Positions 21,696-33,837 of a stretch of DNA of 64,000 nt are shown here, piece by piece. The DNA comes from Amborella trichopoda (lineage: Eukaryota; Streptophyta; Magnoliopsida; Amborellales; Amborellaceae), in assembly GCF_000471905.2 (NCBI RefSeq), contig NW_006495648.1, positions 952,053 to 1,016,052 on the forward strand, read 5' to 3'. The notes below the pieces were generated by a model that was not told where the DNA came from, did not search any database, and worked only from the letters and a program-made list of their open reading frames with translations. Position 1 is the stretch's first letter; the number at the start of each line of letters is the position of its first letter. The position numbers were made by a program, and so were the translations under genes.

Positions 21696-22264
21696 TACGT
21701 GACGAGCGCTCGTCGCTGCGTACAATCAGTATCGTACGTGACCACTGCCATGCACGACAACTGTCGTGGGTGATCATTGTTGAACACTCTTGTAGTCACG
21801 CACAATTAGCTGTCGTGCACGAAGATTTAACGAGTGTGTTTCTTTGCACATGTGTGCCCGCCACGTGTTCTCACATCATGCTTCGGCAGCCCGGTGACCC
21901 TTCACATGCTTGACCTCTCGGTTGCCCTGTGACATCTCGACTTCCCTGTGACTATTCGGCTGCCTGCGACTTTGGTCATCCCCCCAAGAGACTCTAGAGT
22001 CACGCCGAAAACCTGCAACTTGTCAGAAAGTCCCATGCTCATCGAAACTGGTCTCGTTGAAGTTCACTGGACGGTCGAAAAATCCCTTGGTACCCACTGA
22101 AAGCCTCGTGACCCACCTTCGCTCTGAGTTTCTCTTCACCAGTGCTCGCTAAACCGCCAAGACCTCTCCCATTTTCGCTCCAACCCTCATCAAAATTGAC
22201 CTTATGTCAGATTCCTCTAGTTGCTGACGAAAAGGTTTAAGGTAAAAACATAAAAAAAAACAGA
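21696..22264. other. Unassigned stretch with a perfect palindrome
   Basis: Holds a perfect 14-bp palindrome, GACGAGCGCTCGTC (21701-21714), and about four loose 20-bp repeats ending in 'CCCTGTGAC' (21890-21980). No gene, domain or known element end is recognised. Confidence 0.4.
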
Positions 22265-23935
22265 AAGGTTTTACCCTTTCACGACCCCGCCCTTGACCAC
22301 CGTACCTTACACGTCGACGGGCAATCTTGCGCGGGTCCATGATCCAATGTAACCTTTGTCACTTAAGAAGGAGTGGAGTCAAAGCCTTCATTTTCGGTAA
22401 TCAAGTAAACCATGGAAAAGAACTAAAACAATAACTCAACTGATAGAAGAACATAGAAAATCTCAACACCAAAAATCCATTATATGAAATTCTTCCAAAA
22501 TATTACATTCAGTTCAGGGCATTTAGGTTCAATATTACACATATCAATAAATCTAGGGCAAAACAGCCCAGAACCAAACAAGATCTAAGCACCTTCTTCA
22601 AGAAATCTAGCTTCGACTCCCCGCCACAAATCACGAGTTCCAAGCCCAAAACCAGTTGCTATCAATCTACAAGGAGAGAAGAAATAATGGAATGAGCTAT
22701 ATAGCCCAGTAAGTAGGTCTAGTGTTATGCATCTATGGAAAATTCTATCCGTGTGTGATAATAGTTCAATTAATCAATATAAAGTCATAGCTTAGCATAT
22801 ATAAATATTAGTTCAAGACAGCAAGTATGAACATTACATTTAAACGAAAGTTATTACTAAATCAGTGCGATCGTGAACATTCAATCAGTGAAATCCTAAA
22901 CATTCCTTATTCAGAAATTCAATCATTTATATGGTCAAATTAGTCATGGCATTTAGAAACACAAACCTGAAATTTCAATTTCATGTCAACCCGAACTTCA
23001 CATTTTTCATTCTATCATCTTATCCATTTTTTATATTTGAACTTTACATGGATGCGTAGAAGCTAAACCCACTTACCTTGACTCCCATGGTATCTTGAAT
23101 CCTCACTCACGGCCTTCACGGGCTTTTCTTAGCTCCACCAGTGGGCTTACTTCAAGGGGTAGCAGTGAGCTTCAAGAGAGAGAGAGAAAATGGGGGAGAC
23201 AATGCTGCTCAAGGGAGGAAAGGTTTAAAAAGGATAGGGTGGTTGGAAAACACTGTGGCTGACGTAATCGCACAAGACTTTGACACGTACGGAGCAGCGC
23301 TAACAGGTGGCAGCTGTACGATTAGACCAAACACACACAGCGATGCCCAGGTTTCACTGGCGCCGATGCCCCCATACACAACCGGTGATTCTCACTTACA
23401 TAGTCGGTGATGGCCCTCCACATGTGGTGCTAGGCCTTGAACTCACAGACGACGATGGTTCTCTTTACACAGCCAGCGGTACGTCTGCCTTACACAGTCG
23501 GCACTGTGTCTTCCTTACACAGCCGGTGTTGTGCCGTCCTTACATTGTCAGCGCTGCTTCTTCCTTACACAGTCGACACTGCTTCTTCCTTACATAGCCG
23601 GCGCTGCTTCTTCCCTACACAACCGGCGCTACTTCTTCCTTCTCACTTTCTCTTACCGTGCGTGTCACTGGACTGGGGGAAAATTTGTGGCCCTTACATA
23701 CCCCGTTTTTATAAACATGACATTTCTGGCCCTGCCCTTCCTAAAAATAGGAATGACACCCCAGTTCATGTGAACTTGTGTGTCATTTCAAAAAGGAACC
23801 AAGGGCAAAATGGGGCAATGAAGAAAACCAAGCGACAATGGACTGAGCCGAGTCGGGCCACCCCCAGTCCAAGCCCTAGATGCACCTATTCGGCCGTCAT
23901 GTGTGATTGTCTCTACAATCAACCACGTTGAGTGT
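22265..23935. mobile_element. LTR-like fragment of a second family
   Basis: Starts near 'TTTCACGACCCCGCCC' (22278) and continues through a gene-free A/T-rich stretch with 'GAATGAGCTATATAGCCCAG' (22691-22710), phrases I associate with LTRs of plant Ty3/gypsy chromovirus-type elements. A TATA-like 'TTTTTATAAACATG' lies near 23705. No internal coding region is adjacent, so it may be a solo or truncated LTR. Family assignment is inference. Confidence 0.35.
23489..23638. repeat. 25-bp tandem repeat with CCGGCGCTG core
   Basis: Six units of exactly 25 bp, starting 23489, 23514, 23539, 23564, 23589 and 23614, of the type CTTACACAGCCGGCGCTGCT plus TCTTC, with a looser unit upstream from 23464. The core resembles the dispersed decamer at 2040-3140. 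Confidence 0.95.
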
Positions 23936-23960
23936 TTTATCTACCACATGCAACCGCTGT

Positions 23961-24130
23961 GAGTGTTCCCACCACAAACGCTCAAGCCGTCGTGAGTGTT
24001 CAAAGCATCACGTAGCCGCCATGAGTGTTCAGAGGATCATGTAGCCGTCATGAGTGTTCACATCACCCCATAGCTGCCGTGAGAGCTCATGCCATCAAGA
24101 GGCTGTCATGTGTGTTCACCTTCAACCGTC
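23961..24130. repeat. 29-bp tandem repeat
   Basis: Units 'GAGTGTTCAAAGCATCACG' plus 'TAGCCGCCAT' start at 23994, 24023, 24052 and 24081 with exact 29-bp spacing; a 33-bp variant precedes them at 23961 and a partial unit follows. No equivalent is seen in the other LTR copies. Confidence 0.9.
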
Positions 24131-27100
24131 GTTCGTGAATTCATAAACACATGCTCGCTCAATTTTCCGTGAGTGTGTTCCCATGTTGCCACCAGCCTTA
24201 TTGCCTTTACACCCACACCCTTTACATGCACCTTCACCCATGCCTTCCCTAGCCCGCACGTCCGTATGTGCGTCAGCAAGGTTCAATCCTCAGCATCTGA
24301 CAATCCTCATTGGCGCCATGTTCATCCCCTAATCTTTTATCCTCAAGGAGTCACACCTACTTCCTAACCCCCAGTGAGTCCATTCCTACCTACCATCCTT
24401 TAGTGAGCCACCATCACCTTCTTAACACACTGCCCATAAATGGTCTCGGCCATTTCATCCCCAATGAGTTGGACCACCATCCACAGGCCCATTTCCCATG
24501 GAGCCTCAACCATTTCACATCTCTCAGTGACTCCACCCCTTGTTGGCAACCCACATACATGCCAACTCATCACGGTGCAGCTGTATGATCGTAAACTATA
24601 ATGCACGTTCTGACCGCATGACATTAAATTGCTTTGCGCAACGATCCAGTTATATGACCATAAACTATAGTTCACGTCCTTGCTGCATGATGTTAAACTG
24701 CTTTCCCCAGGTCCCGATGGCATGACCTTAAAACACGCCTCCAAACACGTGTGTTCCTCTGATGCACGTACTCCTTTTCCATGCCATTCCACACATGACT
24801 CCCCTAGCCGGTTTGTCTGTGCATGCATATCATCTCCATCTCCTCCCTAGTGAGTCCACCTCCATAATCCTACAAAAACTCGGAACATTCCTCAGTGAGT
24901 CATGCCCATGCTCACGAAATCATAGTGAGCCATTCCACCATCCACACTTATCGTCAGCTAATGGGCCACCCCTTATCCACATTCCATATAAATGCAATCC
25001 ATTATCCATAGACAATCTCAAGCCATCTCCTCTAAGTGAGTCAAACCATTACCATGCTCACCCTATGGCCTCCACAGGCCGTCATCCATCTCCGTCACGG
25101 TCCAGTTGTATGACCTTAAACTATAGTGCACATCCTGACCGCATGACGTTAACCTACTTTGCCCAGGTCCTACAGGCATGACCTTAAACATGCCCCCACA
25201 AGAATTAAAAAAATGGGCATGGTGTAAACATGAAAAGGGAATGCCATGAGTAACTATGAAGGACAAGCATGGTCACGAAACCATGAGTAAGATAGTTCCG
25301 TAAATAAGAACCAGGCACGATGGAAACCCGAAAGGGCACCGTGAGTAAAAATAGAAAGAAGGAAGACATGGCCGTCAGGTCATGGGTAAAAGAGCCTAAT
25401 AAAAAGGAGGTTGGTGAAAACGGTCATTATGGAACCACTTCCCTTAGTCTAAGCGAAAACTCGAAAGGGCGCTTGGACTAATAAGCAAGTTGATGCAGCG
25501 TTTGCCACCATAAGCCGCTTCAGCCAGCATTTTAAGAAAAATTCTCGGTAGTAGGATGTCCTGTTATCAAGACCCAAAAACAAGAGACTGTCAAACTAGG
25601 CAAAACAAACCTGGTCAAACTACAAACAAAGCCACTCATACTTCCAATGGAATATAGACATTAAAATCATCCCTCAAGATCCCACACTCATGAGAAATGG
25701 TCAAATCGAGTCAATATCTATCCACAGCAACCAGGGTGAAGCCAACCGACGCCGCCTCACTAAAATCCGTCCCTGACCGGACCTGACATTCAGGACAAGC
25801 CAACAAAAACTTTGACTGGGCTCGACATGATGGGGCCCACAGAGGTACCCTGCATGTCAATGAAAACCTGCTGTAGCAACAAAAAACGCCACAAAAAGTT
25901 CCAACGAGGATGAAGACTCTAAAAGCATCTTATACATCCAATGGGGTGTAGACTCCAAAATCATCCCTCAAGTCTCCACGTCTGGGTCGACAACAAGGTC
26001 CTCACCCGTCTGAGCTCCTTGGTCACCCCTTCAGGAAGAAGCTTCACACTAGTATCCCTTTGATGTTCGTGTGATCCTGTGGCCTAGAAGAAAACTAAAG
26101 TCAAAGGAACAATTTTGATTCCGAATGTTGCCCTTCTCACTTTTTTCGAACCACAAATTTTGCTAGGGCAAGTTATTTGAGGTCATTTTCCATCACTTTT
26201 ATCCCCAGTTCAAATAAGGAGACGACAGTTTGTGACCTAGGCCCGTAGGTCCCAAAGATCAATAAGCCCTGATCCGAAAGTGAAATTTCTGACAGTCTCA
26301 GAATGGCTCAAGAAGTATTTATATTGTTCATAAGATTCTCCTAAGAACACTTGCAAAATTTTGTCATAAACTAACGAGTGTTAGGCAGTGCAGACGTTAA
26401 AATAGTTTCTAGAAATTTTGCCTCTATCATGCTAAACATGGGATTTGAACTACAACACAATTATCGGAGTGTAAAATTGTCTCCAGACCATCTCCATTGG
26501 ATTCAAAACGTTTGAAAACCCTTGGGTACCAATTTTTGATGCATTCCGACGCTTCCGGTGTAAGTTATAACCACATTACCCAAAATGGATAGGTCGTACA
26601 CTATTACAATGCACCCTTAGTGAACCAGTTTCTATTAATAGAAATTTTTCATCATAAATTTGGGGGCAAACTTTCCATGGCCATATCTCCTTCATCTCGG
26701 GTTGAATCGAGCCCAAATTTTGACGCATGTTCGTCTCGTCGACCTGGTCGATTTGATATGTGACACGCATGATAATACAGCTCGAGCCAAGAGTAATCGA
26801 AGAGAAAAGTTCACTGGAAAACTTCCAAAAGTAGTAGGAAATTTCCAGCAACACATCTCCTCGATTAAATGGCCATATCACGATGCTCGCGCTTCAGATT
26901 GACCTCAAATCAGACCAATTACGAGCACAAGGTCAGGGGCTTCATTTGAGCCGAACCTCACACATGATGGATGGTCAGATTTGATGCAGGATGTGTTTGA
27001 AGTTTATGCAATTCCCGACACCGAATTCCAAACCCCGACCAAAGTTTACCAATTCAAAAAATGGTCTTTCGAATAGCAAATCGAGCCGTTGTTTTTTGCA

Positions 27101-27589
27101 AAACGATCATGGTAACATGTTCGACACACTATAATAAAGAAATCAATGAAAACCACTGAGAAACAGGCTAGATCTTAAATCTAAGATTGCACGTTTTCCC
27201 ATGTTTTTGCCACTTCATGATCATGACATGAGAGTCTGATTCGTAGTTTGAAAAGAGTATCAAAACAATCATCTTCCCGAGCTGATCAATAAAAGAATAA
27301 TTTTTTAATCGAATGAAGGTCAGAAGGACCCCTAATGGATCCCGAAAGATCATGAAGATTGCATGGTCGTTGCAAGGACCTGTTTGAAATTTCATGGATT
27401 CTTTAATTTGTTGAATTCCTAATTTCCATCTTTTAGGTTACGTTTTAATCATCCACCCATGTTTGGGCCCCACTTTTACATAAGAACGTACCAATTACAT
27501 GTAAAAGACCCTCTTTGGATCAATAAAAAAGCCCCTTTTGCTTGATGTTTTGGGTCATGTCTTGGAGAGAGAGAAAGGGAAGAGAAAAC

Positions 27590-28045
27590 TTTGACGGGTA
27601 CCCTTAGGTAAATTTTTCTTTCCTCTCTCTTCTTTCTCTATCTTATTTTTCTTTCCCCTTCTTCTCTTTCCTTTCTTTCTCTTCTCTCTTCACAGACAGC
27701 ATCAAGCCGTCGTCTGTCATTTTCTCGTTCTCTTCTCTTTCTCTCTTCTCTGTTCTCTCTCTGTCTCTCCCTCTTCACAAGGGTAACGATATGGGCCTAC
27801 CCTTTTTGGTGGGCCTTGTCGTGGTTCCTATAATTTATCTCTCTCTCCTCTCACAAGGGAGCAGTGACATGGCGGGCCTCATGTCGTCCCTGTATTCTCT
27901 TTCTTCCCTCTTTAAAAATGGTAGCGAGACACCGTCTGTGTTCTTTCTCTCTCTTCCCTCTTCACAAACAGCAGCAAGCCATCGTCTGTGTTCTTTCTCT
28001 CTCTTCCCTCTTCACAAGCGGCAGCAAGCTGCCATTTGTGTTCTT
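27590..28045 (+). repeat. Polypyrimidine tract with hairpin repeats (L4)
   Basis: CT-rich stretch with units of about 51-57 bp, each having a hairpin: arms CAAGCGGCAG (28015-28024) and CTGCCATTTG (28029-28038) pair with one mismatch and one G-T. Earlier units (for example 27693-27718) have changed arms that can still pair. It corresponds to the arrays at 4330-4570 and 36075-36500. Confidence 0.7.
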
Positions 28046-28056
28046 TCCCCCTTCAC

Positions 28057-28064
28057 TATAAAAT
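28057..28064 (+). promoter_or_regulatory. Candidate sense TATA box of LTR L4
   Basis: TATAAAAT behind a CT-rich tract and 467 bp before the LTR end. The spacing suits the start of an R region, and the sequence downstream is the best conserved part of the family. The equivalent site in L2 is a weaker ATATATTT near 5090. Confidence 0.5.
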
Positions 28065-28530
28065 ATGTGTTGATAGTCCTTTGTCAAGGAGACGCCGTAA
28101 GGCTTTCAAATCAGCCTGGACTCCATCATAATATCTTTTCACTTTCTTTTGAGTACACAAGCACATGTGTGCTCCCTTTATGACAAGGCCAGGTCTTCAG
28201 ACCCACTTGTCTTGTATTCTAACATGAGTGTGTGACTGTAAGAAAAGAAGAAATAGGTCAAAGGAGGAGATTTTGAACCATTCATAAACCTGGGGGGCAT
28301 TTTAACGTGATCTAAGAGGGAACCCATACAAGTTAGCCCGAATGTGTCATGGACCCAGGTGAAGTAAGTCCCACCTCACACCTTAATTCCTCTCTCATTG
28401 TTGGTATTCCTGCCCGTATCTTCTTTACACTATTCACAAGAGAGTGATCTCAAGTCCTGGGTCCATCTCGAACCTAGAGCAAAGCCACCAGGTCATCTTG
28501 ACTTGAGGGCGAGATCGATGCATCTAACCA

Positions 28531-28825
28531 AGGGCGTGTAGGAAAGTGCAGGATTTGGGGCATGCCTAAGTGTACAGGGAGAGGGCATCCAGGGAAGTGC
28601 ATAGTTTGGGGCGTGCTAAGGTGTGCAATGTTTAGGGCGTGCATGGGTGTCTAAGGAGAGGGCGTGTAGGGAAAGGGTGTGCAAGGAGAGGGCTTGTAGG
28701 GGAGTGCAAGGTTTGTGGCGTGCTTGAGTGTGCATGGAGAGGGCGTGCTGGGAAGTGCAGAGTTTGGGGCGTGCTCAAGTGTGCAGTGTTTGTGGCTTGC
28801 TTGAGTGTGTGGGGTTAGGGGCGTG
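28531..28825. repeat. 51-bp higher-order repeat of a ~25-bp unit
   Basis: Units beginning GGGCGTGTAGG or GGGCGTGCTTG alternate, giving a 51-bp period in the clean parts (28532-28582 and 28695-28796) and single 25-30 bp units between them. It starts exactly where L4 ends. Confidence 0.8.
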
Positions 28826-29133
28826 CATGGTAGTTAGTGAGTAAGATAAGAGAGAAGAGAGAGATAGAAGCCAAGAATGCTGAGCCCGCCCTAGGCACGG
28901 GTTTAGAAACTGGATGTGAGAGAGTGGGAGAGAGGAGAGAGAAAGAGAGAAGAGAGAGAAAGAAGAGAGAGAAAGAGAGAAGAAGAAAGAGGAATATAGG
29001 AGAGAGAAATAAGAAGAGAGAGGAGAGAATGGACTTAGGGTGTGTTTTCGCCTAGGTGCACACCCATGGGTCTCTTTACATGCACATGAGAGAGAAGGGT
29101 TAAGCTTGGGTCAAGACTAAGGCCCAAGGTTTA

Positions 29134-29289
29134 GGTGTATGGTGTATGGAATGGACTATGATGTGTGGTGTATGGAAGGGGCTATGGTGTGTGGTGTAGA
29201 GAATGGGATATGGTGTATGTTGTAGAGAATGTGCTATGGTGTATGGTATTGGGAAGGGACGATGGTGTGTGGTGTAGGGAATGGGCTAT
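29134..29289. repeat. 26-bp tandem repeat
   Basis: Six units of exactly 26 bp of the type GGTGTATGGTGTAGGGAATG plus GGCTAT, with a partial seventh. It follows the GA-rich tract of L5. No related array is seen in other LTR copies. Confidence 0.95.
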
Positions 29290-31035
29290 GGTGTATGGTG
29301 ATCTATGAGTATTTTCTCTCTCTAAGAAATGTTTCTCTCTACTCTCGTCTTGAGTCTTGACCTTGATAATAAAACAAAAGAATAAGCAAGAATTTACTCC
29401 AAATGCTCAAGTGTTACAAATGACTAAGAGAGTCCAAGAGTCATATTATAAATAACTTGGGTTTCCTTATATAGAGTAACCACTAAACAAGGGTGGAATG
29501 CTCAAAAACATCCAAGATTATCAAAAAATACATATCTAATGAATTAAAATATTAATCTCATTTTTTGACCAAATGACTTACATACCCCTAAGTAATTTTC
29601 AACAAATGACAAAACCATCCCTCCATGAGGGGCCTTTTGCCATTATTAAACTTTGGTTCAGATGCTTACATTAGTCATTCGGGCAATCAATTGTCATAGA
29701 ATCGATGCTTGAACTATTGTGCATGTTTTGATACCATTTGATCTTCTTGAAACATATTTTTTAGAAAGAACCCAAAATCCAGCCAAGTCTATAAACTTTG
29801 CAATTCTTCGACCACCAATTCAGCACAATCTACGACGTTCCAAGTCTTCATTTTGATCACAAATTAAAGAGGACATTGTCACAATCATTTTGCATTAACT
29901 TTCATCCAATTTAGTTTCCACTTAAGCATCTTCCAAATTTGGGAAGTCATCGAAAAATGGGATTCTGACCACAGAAAAATTGTGTCATTTTCAATCTCAA
30001 AATTCGTGTCATCCAGCCTCCGATTATACATAAAAATTATACCAAACTATAGCTCCTCTCAACAGGTCACAACGAACCCATATTTATGATGATTTGACAT
30101 CATGATCTTGAACTATGGCCTCTCAAAGTACGAGATGTTATCTTGTATAAAATACGAATTTTCATGCTTTTGAGCCGATCTTCTCTCTAGAAATTTTCTC
30201 GTTTCGGGCAATGCCATGATACATGCCACATGTTAAAATGATCAGGTCGTCAAGATCTAGCTCATGTCCAAATTTGACCTTTTTGGACTCAAAACGAGCG
30301 AGTTATGAGCATTTGAAAATTATCCCAAAATGATAAACACATTTTCCATAAATGGCAATTAGTTCACCGAGGTTGCACCGCAATAGTGTAAATACCACCC
30401 TTTACGGTAAGTTAGGCCGAGAATGGTCTTGGAGCATCCGATTGAGCTCGAATTTGGTTTTTGAGGTCTTTCGATGTTCTAGATCCAATGGAGGTGGTTT
30501 GGTACTGTTTTGAGACCTAGGAAATTGGGCTATAGTTATAGGGTCTATTTTTTGCATGATAGAAACTGGATTTGAGAACCAAGTTTCATCCTGATCATAC
30601 CAGAACTTGTCATATTGAGAAAAAACTTTGTGTCTTTAGGGTATCCAAAATACCCTCTTGTACAATTTGAGGCCATTTAGACACTTCTTCAGAGGTTACC
30701 CAGTTTTACACTTATTGCTTTAGTGTTCCCGTGATCTTGTGGCCTCTTGGGCACTGGTGGGATCAGGTTACTATTGGCTCTATCTTTATTCACCCTAGGG
30801 ATACAAGTACATAAAAAATGACATATAAAAACTTGCCCCATCGAATGCTACCCTTCAAGATAAGCAAGAAGTGTACATTCAGAACAAAACTTTGCCAAAG
30901 TTCATCTTTCGAATACTTACTAAGGCGCTTTTTTTTCTCTCAAGAATCTTTTTCTTCTCAATCATCAAAACCAACACGATCCTTGAGGGGGAAACCATGC
31001 CAAGCTTCTTCCCTTAGGGATGACCAAAGTGAATT

Positions 31036-31460
31036 CTAGCGATCAGGGCCCTTGCTTAAGGGATCCTTCCCAACACTGCTAGTATTTGTTTTCTAGGGGA
31101 GTATGTTGACCGAGTGCCTTGTAGAAGGGCTTACCATTCCATCTCAACAGTACTTACTAATGATCCAACTGATAGGTGCCTTGTAGAAGAGCAACCCAAT
31201 TGCATTTTTTGTTCCAACAACTGGAGGCCTTACTTAAGGGCTTTGTTCCCATTGTTAGCGAAATCCAGATGTGTCTGGCAGTCGAGGGCCTTGCGCGGAG
31301 ACTTCCTCCCCAATCCGTTAGATTTTTCTTTGAAGGGCTAGTGGTGGGGGGCCTTGCTTAAGGGCTTCCTTCCCCATTTAAATTGAACACTTTATTTGTC
31401 TTTTGAAGGGCTAGCGGCAGGGTGCCTTGCTTATGGGCTTCCTTCCCCATTTACACTAAA
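31036..31460. repeat. About 60-bp tandem repeat in L5
   Basis: Seven units with the anchor 'GCCTTGCTTAAGGGCTTCC' or a variant at about 31049, 31116, 31178, 31228, 31287, 31351 and 31422; spacing runs from 50 to 71 bp. The last two units are nearly identical over 50 bp, which points to recent duplication. Confidence 0.8.
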
Positions 31461-32779
31461 TCTTTGATTTTTCTATATAACTTTAGATAGAAAATCGAGG
31501 AGGGCCCTTAATGGGGCACATGAGCTACTTCACCAAGACTTGGATTGATGGCCTATGGCGTGTCTCTTTGGGGGCTTACCCTAATATACTGAGCTTAGTC
31601 AAGTGTACGATGGTGGCTTACCCTAGAAGCTTAACCTATTAGCAATGGGAGCCTTAGTTAAGACAGTCTCTTTTGAGGTCGGGCTTAGTTTGGTGCAAGA
31701 CAATGGCTTACCCTGGAATCTAAATCTTTCATCTTTGAGAGCCTTGATTAAGACTGTTACCCTTGGTGCCAAGGTATCGATCAATTACCTTATAAGAACT
31801 TCTATCTTGAGCTGTCAACGTGATCTTCCTGTTTTTTTTTATGTCTCGGATTGGAGAATCTCTTCAGCAAATGGCTATCTTGACTTGCCATTGTGATGAC
31901 TCCTCTGATCTTCAGGGTCCTGTCAACAAGGCTGACCGGAATTGCTGAATTTTTCTTAAGATCTTTTTGGTTTTGATGATAAGGTATCCATGAGGGGTAT
32001 TGCTCCTTAAACAAAAAAATTTTTGCTGAAGACGGTTGAAGCTATTTTGCTCAAATGCTGCATCAACCAATTTATTAGTCCATGTGCCCTTTCGGGTTTT
32101 CACTTGAACTAGATAGCAATGGCATCGCAAAACAGTTTTCACCAAATTCTTCTTTTATTGAGGCTCTATTTCCCATGACTTCGAGGTCATGTCCGCCTTT
32201 TATTTCTATTTTTACTCATGGTCCCCTTTCCGGTTTTCACCATGCCCTGTTTCTTATTTTCAGAGCACTTTATTTATGGCTTCGTGGCCATGCCCATCTA
32301 TCATTTTTTTACTCATGGTGCTCTTTTGCGTTTTCACCATGCTCAATTTTAATTTTTGATAATTTTACCCCTAGTTTTGTGGTTATGTCTGCCTGAAGCT
32401 CTCATTTTTACTCATGACGATCCTCATCAGATGCTCATCATTCCTAGCTTCATTTCATTTTAAGCAAAACCCCTCCTCCTTGATGATGCATAGGATGAAG
32501 AGGTCATAAGACTCGCTGAGGTAACAAATACCATGGGTGACCCTTTTATTTAGAAGTAAACACTACTGGGGATTATTCTTTTTGGGTAAGATGATGCGTG
32601 GTTCACAATTTCTGGGTATGGGGGTTTTAGATGGCCCAATAGCTAAATAATGCATGAAAACTCCATGCGAACAAAAATTTGTTTCTAAGGTAAAGAAATG
32701 GTTATCTCCTTAGGTTTGAAAAGATCCCTTAGGTGATGAAGGTATGTGGGTGATGAAGGTATGACACGTTCCATCATGG

Positions 32780-33330
32780 TATACTTTACACCACTGAGGG
32801 GTAGTGATATACTGGGGATGACAACCTATCCCTAGGGGTGGTAGACCGCCAAGGATTGATGACTCACCAAGAATGATGGCTTATAAAGGGGGATGGACCA
32901 CTGGAGGTAGTGGTTCACTAGGGTTGTTTGTCCATTGGGACTGATGGAGTGCTGCAGTTAGATGGACCACCATAAGTAGTGACTCCCTGAGGATAATGGT
33001 CCATTGGGGTTGATGGACCACTGGGGGCAGTAGTCCACTGGGGATAATGAACCATTCGAGGTTTATGTTCCCTTGGAAGTTGATAGTCCACTGGATGTAG
33101 TGACCCGCTAGGGATGATGAACTATCGGAATTTTGATGGTCCATTGGAAATAGTGACCCAGTGGGGATGATTGCTTATCATTGATGATTGTAAACCAGTG
33201 AAGTGACAAACCACTTGAGTGATGAGTCACTGGTGTTGATGGTCCCTTGGGGTGATGGACCATTGGAGCTAATAATCCATTGGAAGTGGTGGCTCACTGG
33301 CAACGATGGACTATCACGGGTTTTTATGGC
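32780..33330. repeat. 17-18 bp tandem repeat (GACCACTGGGGATGAT)
   Basis: Dense array of 16-21 bp units of the type 'GGTCCACTGGGGATGAT'. Each has a short CCA(C/T)TGG dyad. The same phrase is scattered in L1, L7, L8 and L9 behind the minisatellite, so this is a local expansion of a family motif. Confidence 0.8.
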
Positions 33331-33399
33331 TGCTTGAGCATGGCATCACTCATGGGGTCTCATCACTCTTTCATTTGACCACTCATTCCTATTCCCTTC

Positions 33400-33815
33400 T
33401 TCCTTCTTTCTCCTTCTTATCACTTTAATCACCGAATCCCGAACATTAGAACCACTCACTCACAAAGCCCATTAGAGAGGAGAATTTTTCATTTGAATTC
33501 CAAGAAAGAGCTAAGGTGAAGTGTTGAGTTTTGAGAGGGGCCCGTGTCCAAACCGCGTTGCTGAACGGTCGGAGCGCTTGCATTTATTGATCTAAGAGGG
33601 CAACAGCCTGGGCTTATCCCACAAACTCAAACTGTGGTGAGGTAGGTGCTCAAGTCCATCTCTTCAACACATTAAAATCCTCTCATAGTTGGACATACCT
33701 ATCCGCAAGTGACACATGAGTCGCGCTCGTGCATAGTCATGTGGTTGTTTGAGAGGGGATCTATCGGACCCGGGTGCCCGAGGGAGCCCAAGCATGGTGG
33801 ATCCAGGCCTGACCA
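33400..33815 (+). mobile_element. LTR 3' end, copy L6 (plus orientation)
   Basis: Contains 'TGATCTAAGAGGGCAACAG' (33589-33607) and 'TTAAAATCCTCTCATAG', matching the final part of the other LTRs, and ends in a CCA (33813-33815) two bases before a good primer-binding site. Upstream LTR modules are missing, and the left border with L5 is approximate. Confidence 0.65.
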
Positions 33816-33817
33816 AC

Positions 33818-33837
33818 TGGCAACTCCACTGGGGATT
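33818..33837 (+). other. Primer-binding site, best copy
   Basis: TGGCAACTCCACTGGGGATT follows the LTR end by two bases. It is the clearest of the PBS-like sites here and sets gag as the sense strand. The exact tRNA (Arg-type is recalled for Ogre) would need a tRNA comparison. Confidence 0.7.

Larger units (their letters stand above)
23940..28530 (+). mobile_element. LTR copy L4 (plus orientation)
   Basis: In order: 29-bp array, reversed minisatellite remnants (24550-25190), the conserved module reversed (25200-25500), a diverged middle block (25500-27520), a polypyrimidine hairpin array, a sense TATA box and the conserved end with 'GTGATCTAAGAGGG' and 'GCATCTAACCA' (28520-28530). The left end is approximate. 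At 28531 it is joined tail to tail with the inverted LTR L5; no PBS or internal region follows. Confidence 0.7.
28531..33355 (-). mobile_element. LTR copy L5 (minus orientation, both ends missing)
   Basis: Left to right: 51-bp array, GA-rich tract (28830-29040), 26-bp array, a diverged middle block (29310-30790, with 'ACAAGGGTGGAATGCTC' like 'CATGGGTGGATGATC' elsewhere), a 60-bp array, the conserved module (32050-32400) and the TGGGGATGAT array. It lacks the conserved 3' end and the minisatellite. It is more diverged than L7-L9, which suggests an older copy or subfamily. Confidence 0.6.

Noticed and set aside
23489-23638. Regularly spaced repeats that might suggest CRISPR
   Set aside because: Units are directly adjacent with no unique spacers, and the DNA is plant-like. 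These are ordinary tandem repeats.
26576-26902. Overlapping ORFs of 80-101 codons on both strands
   Set aside because: They lie in the LTR L4 middle block, which aligns with non-coding blocks of the other LTRs. No domain or codon pattern supports them.
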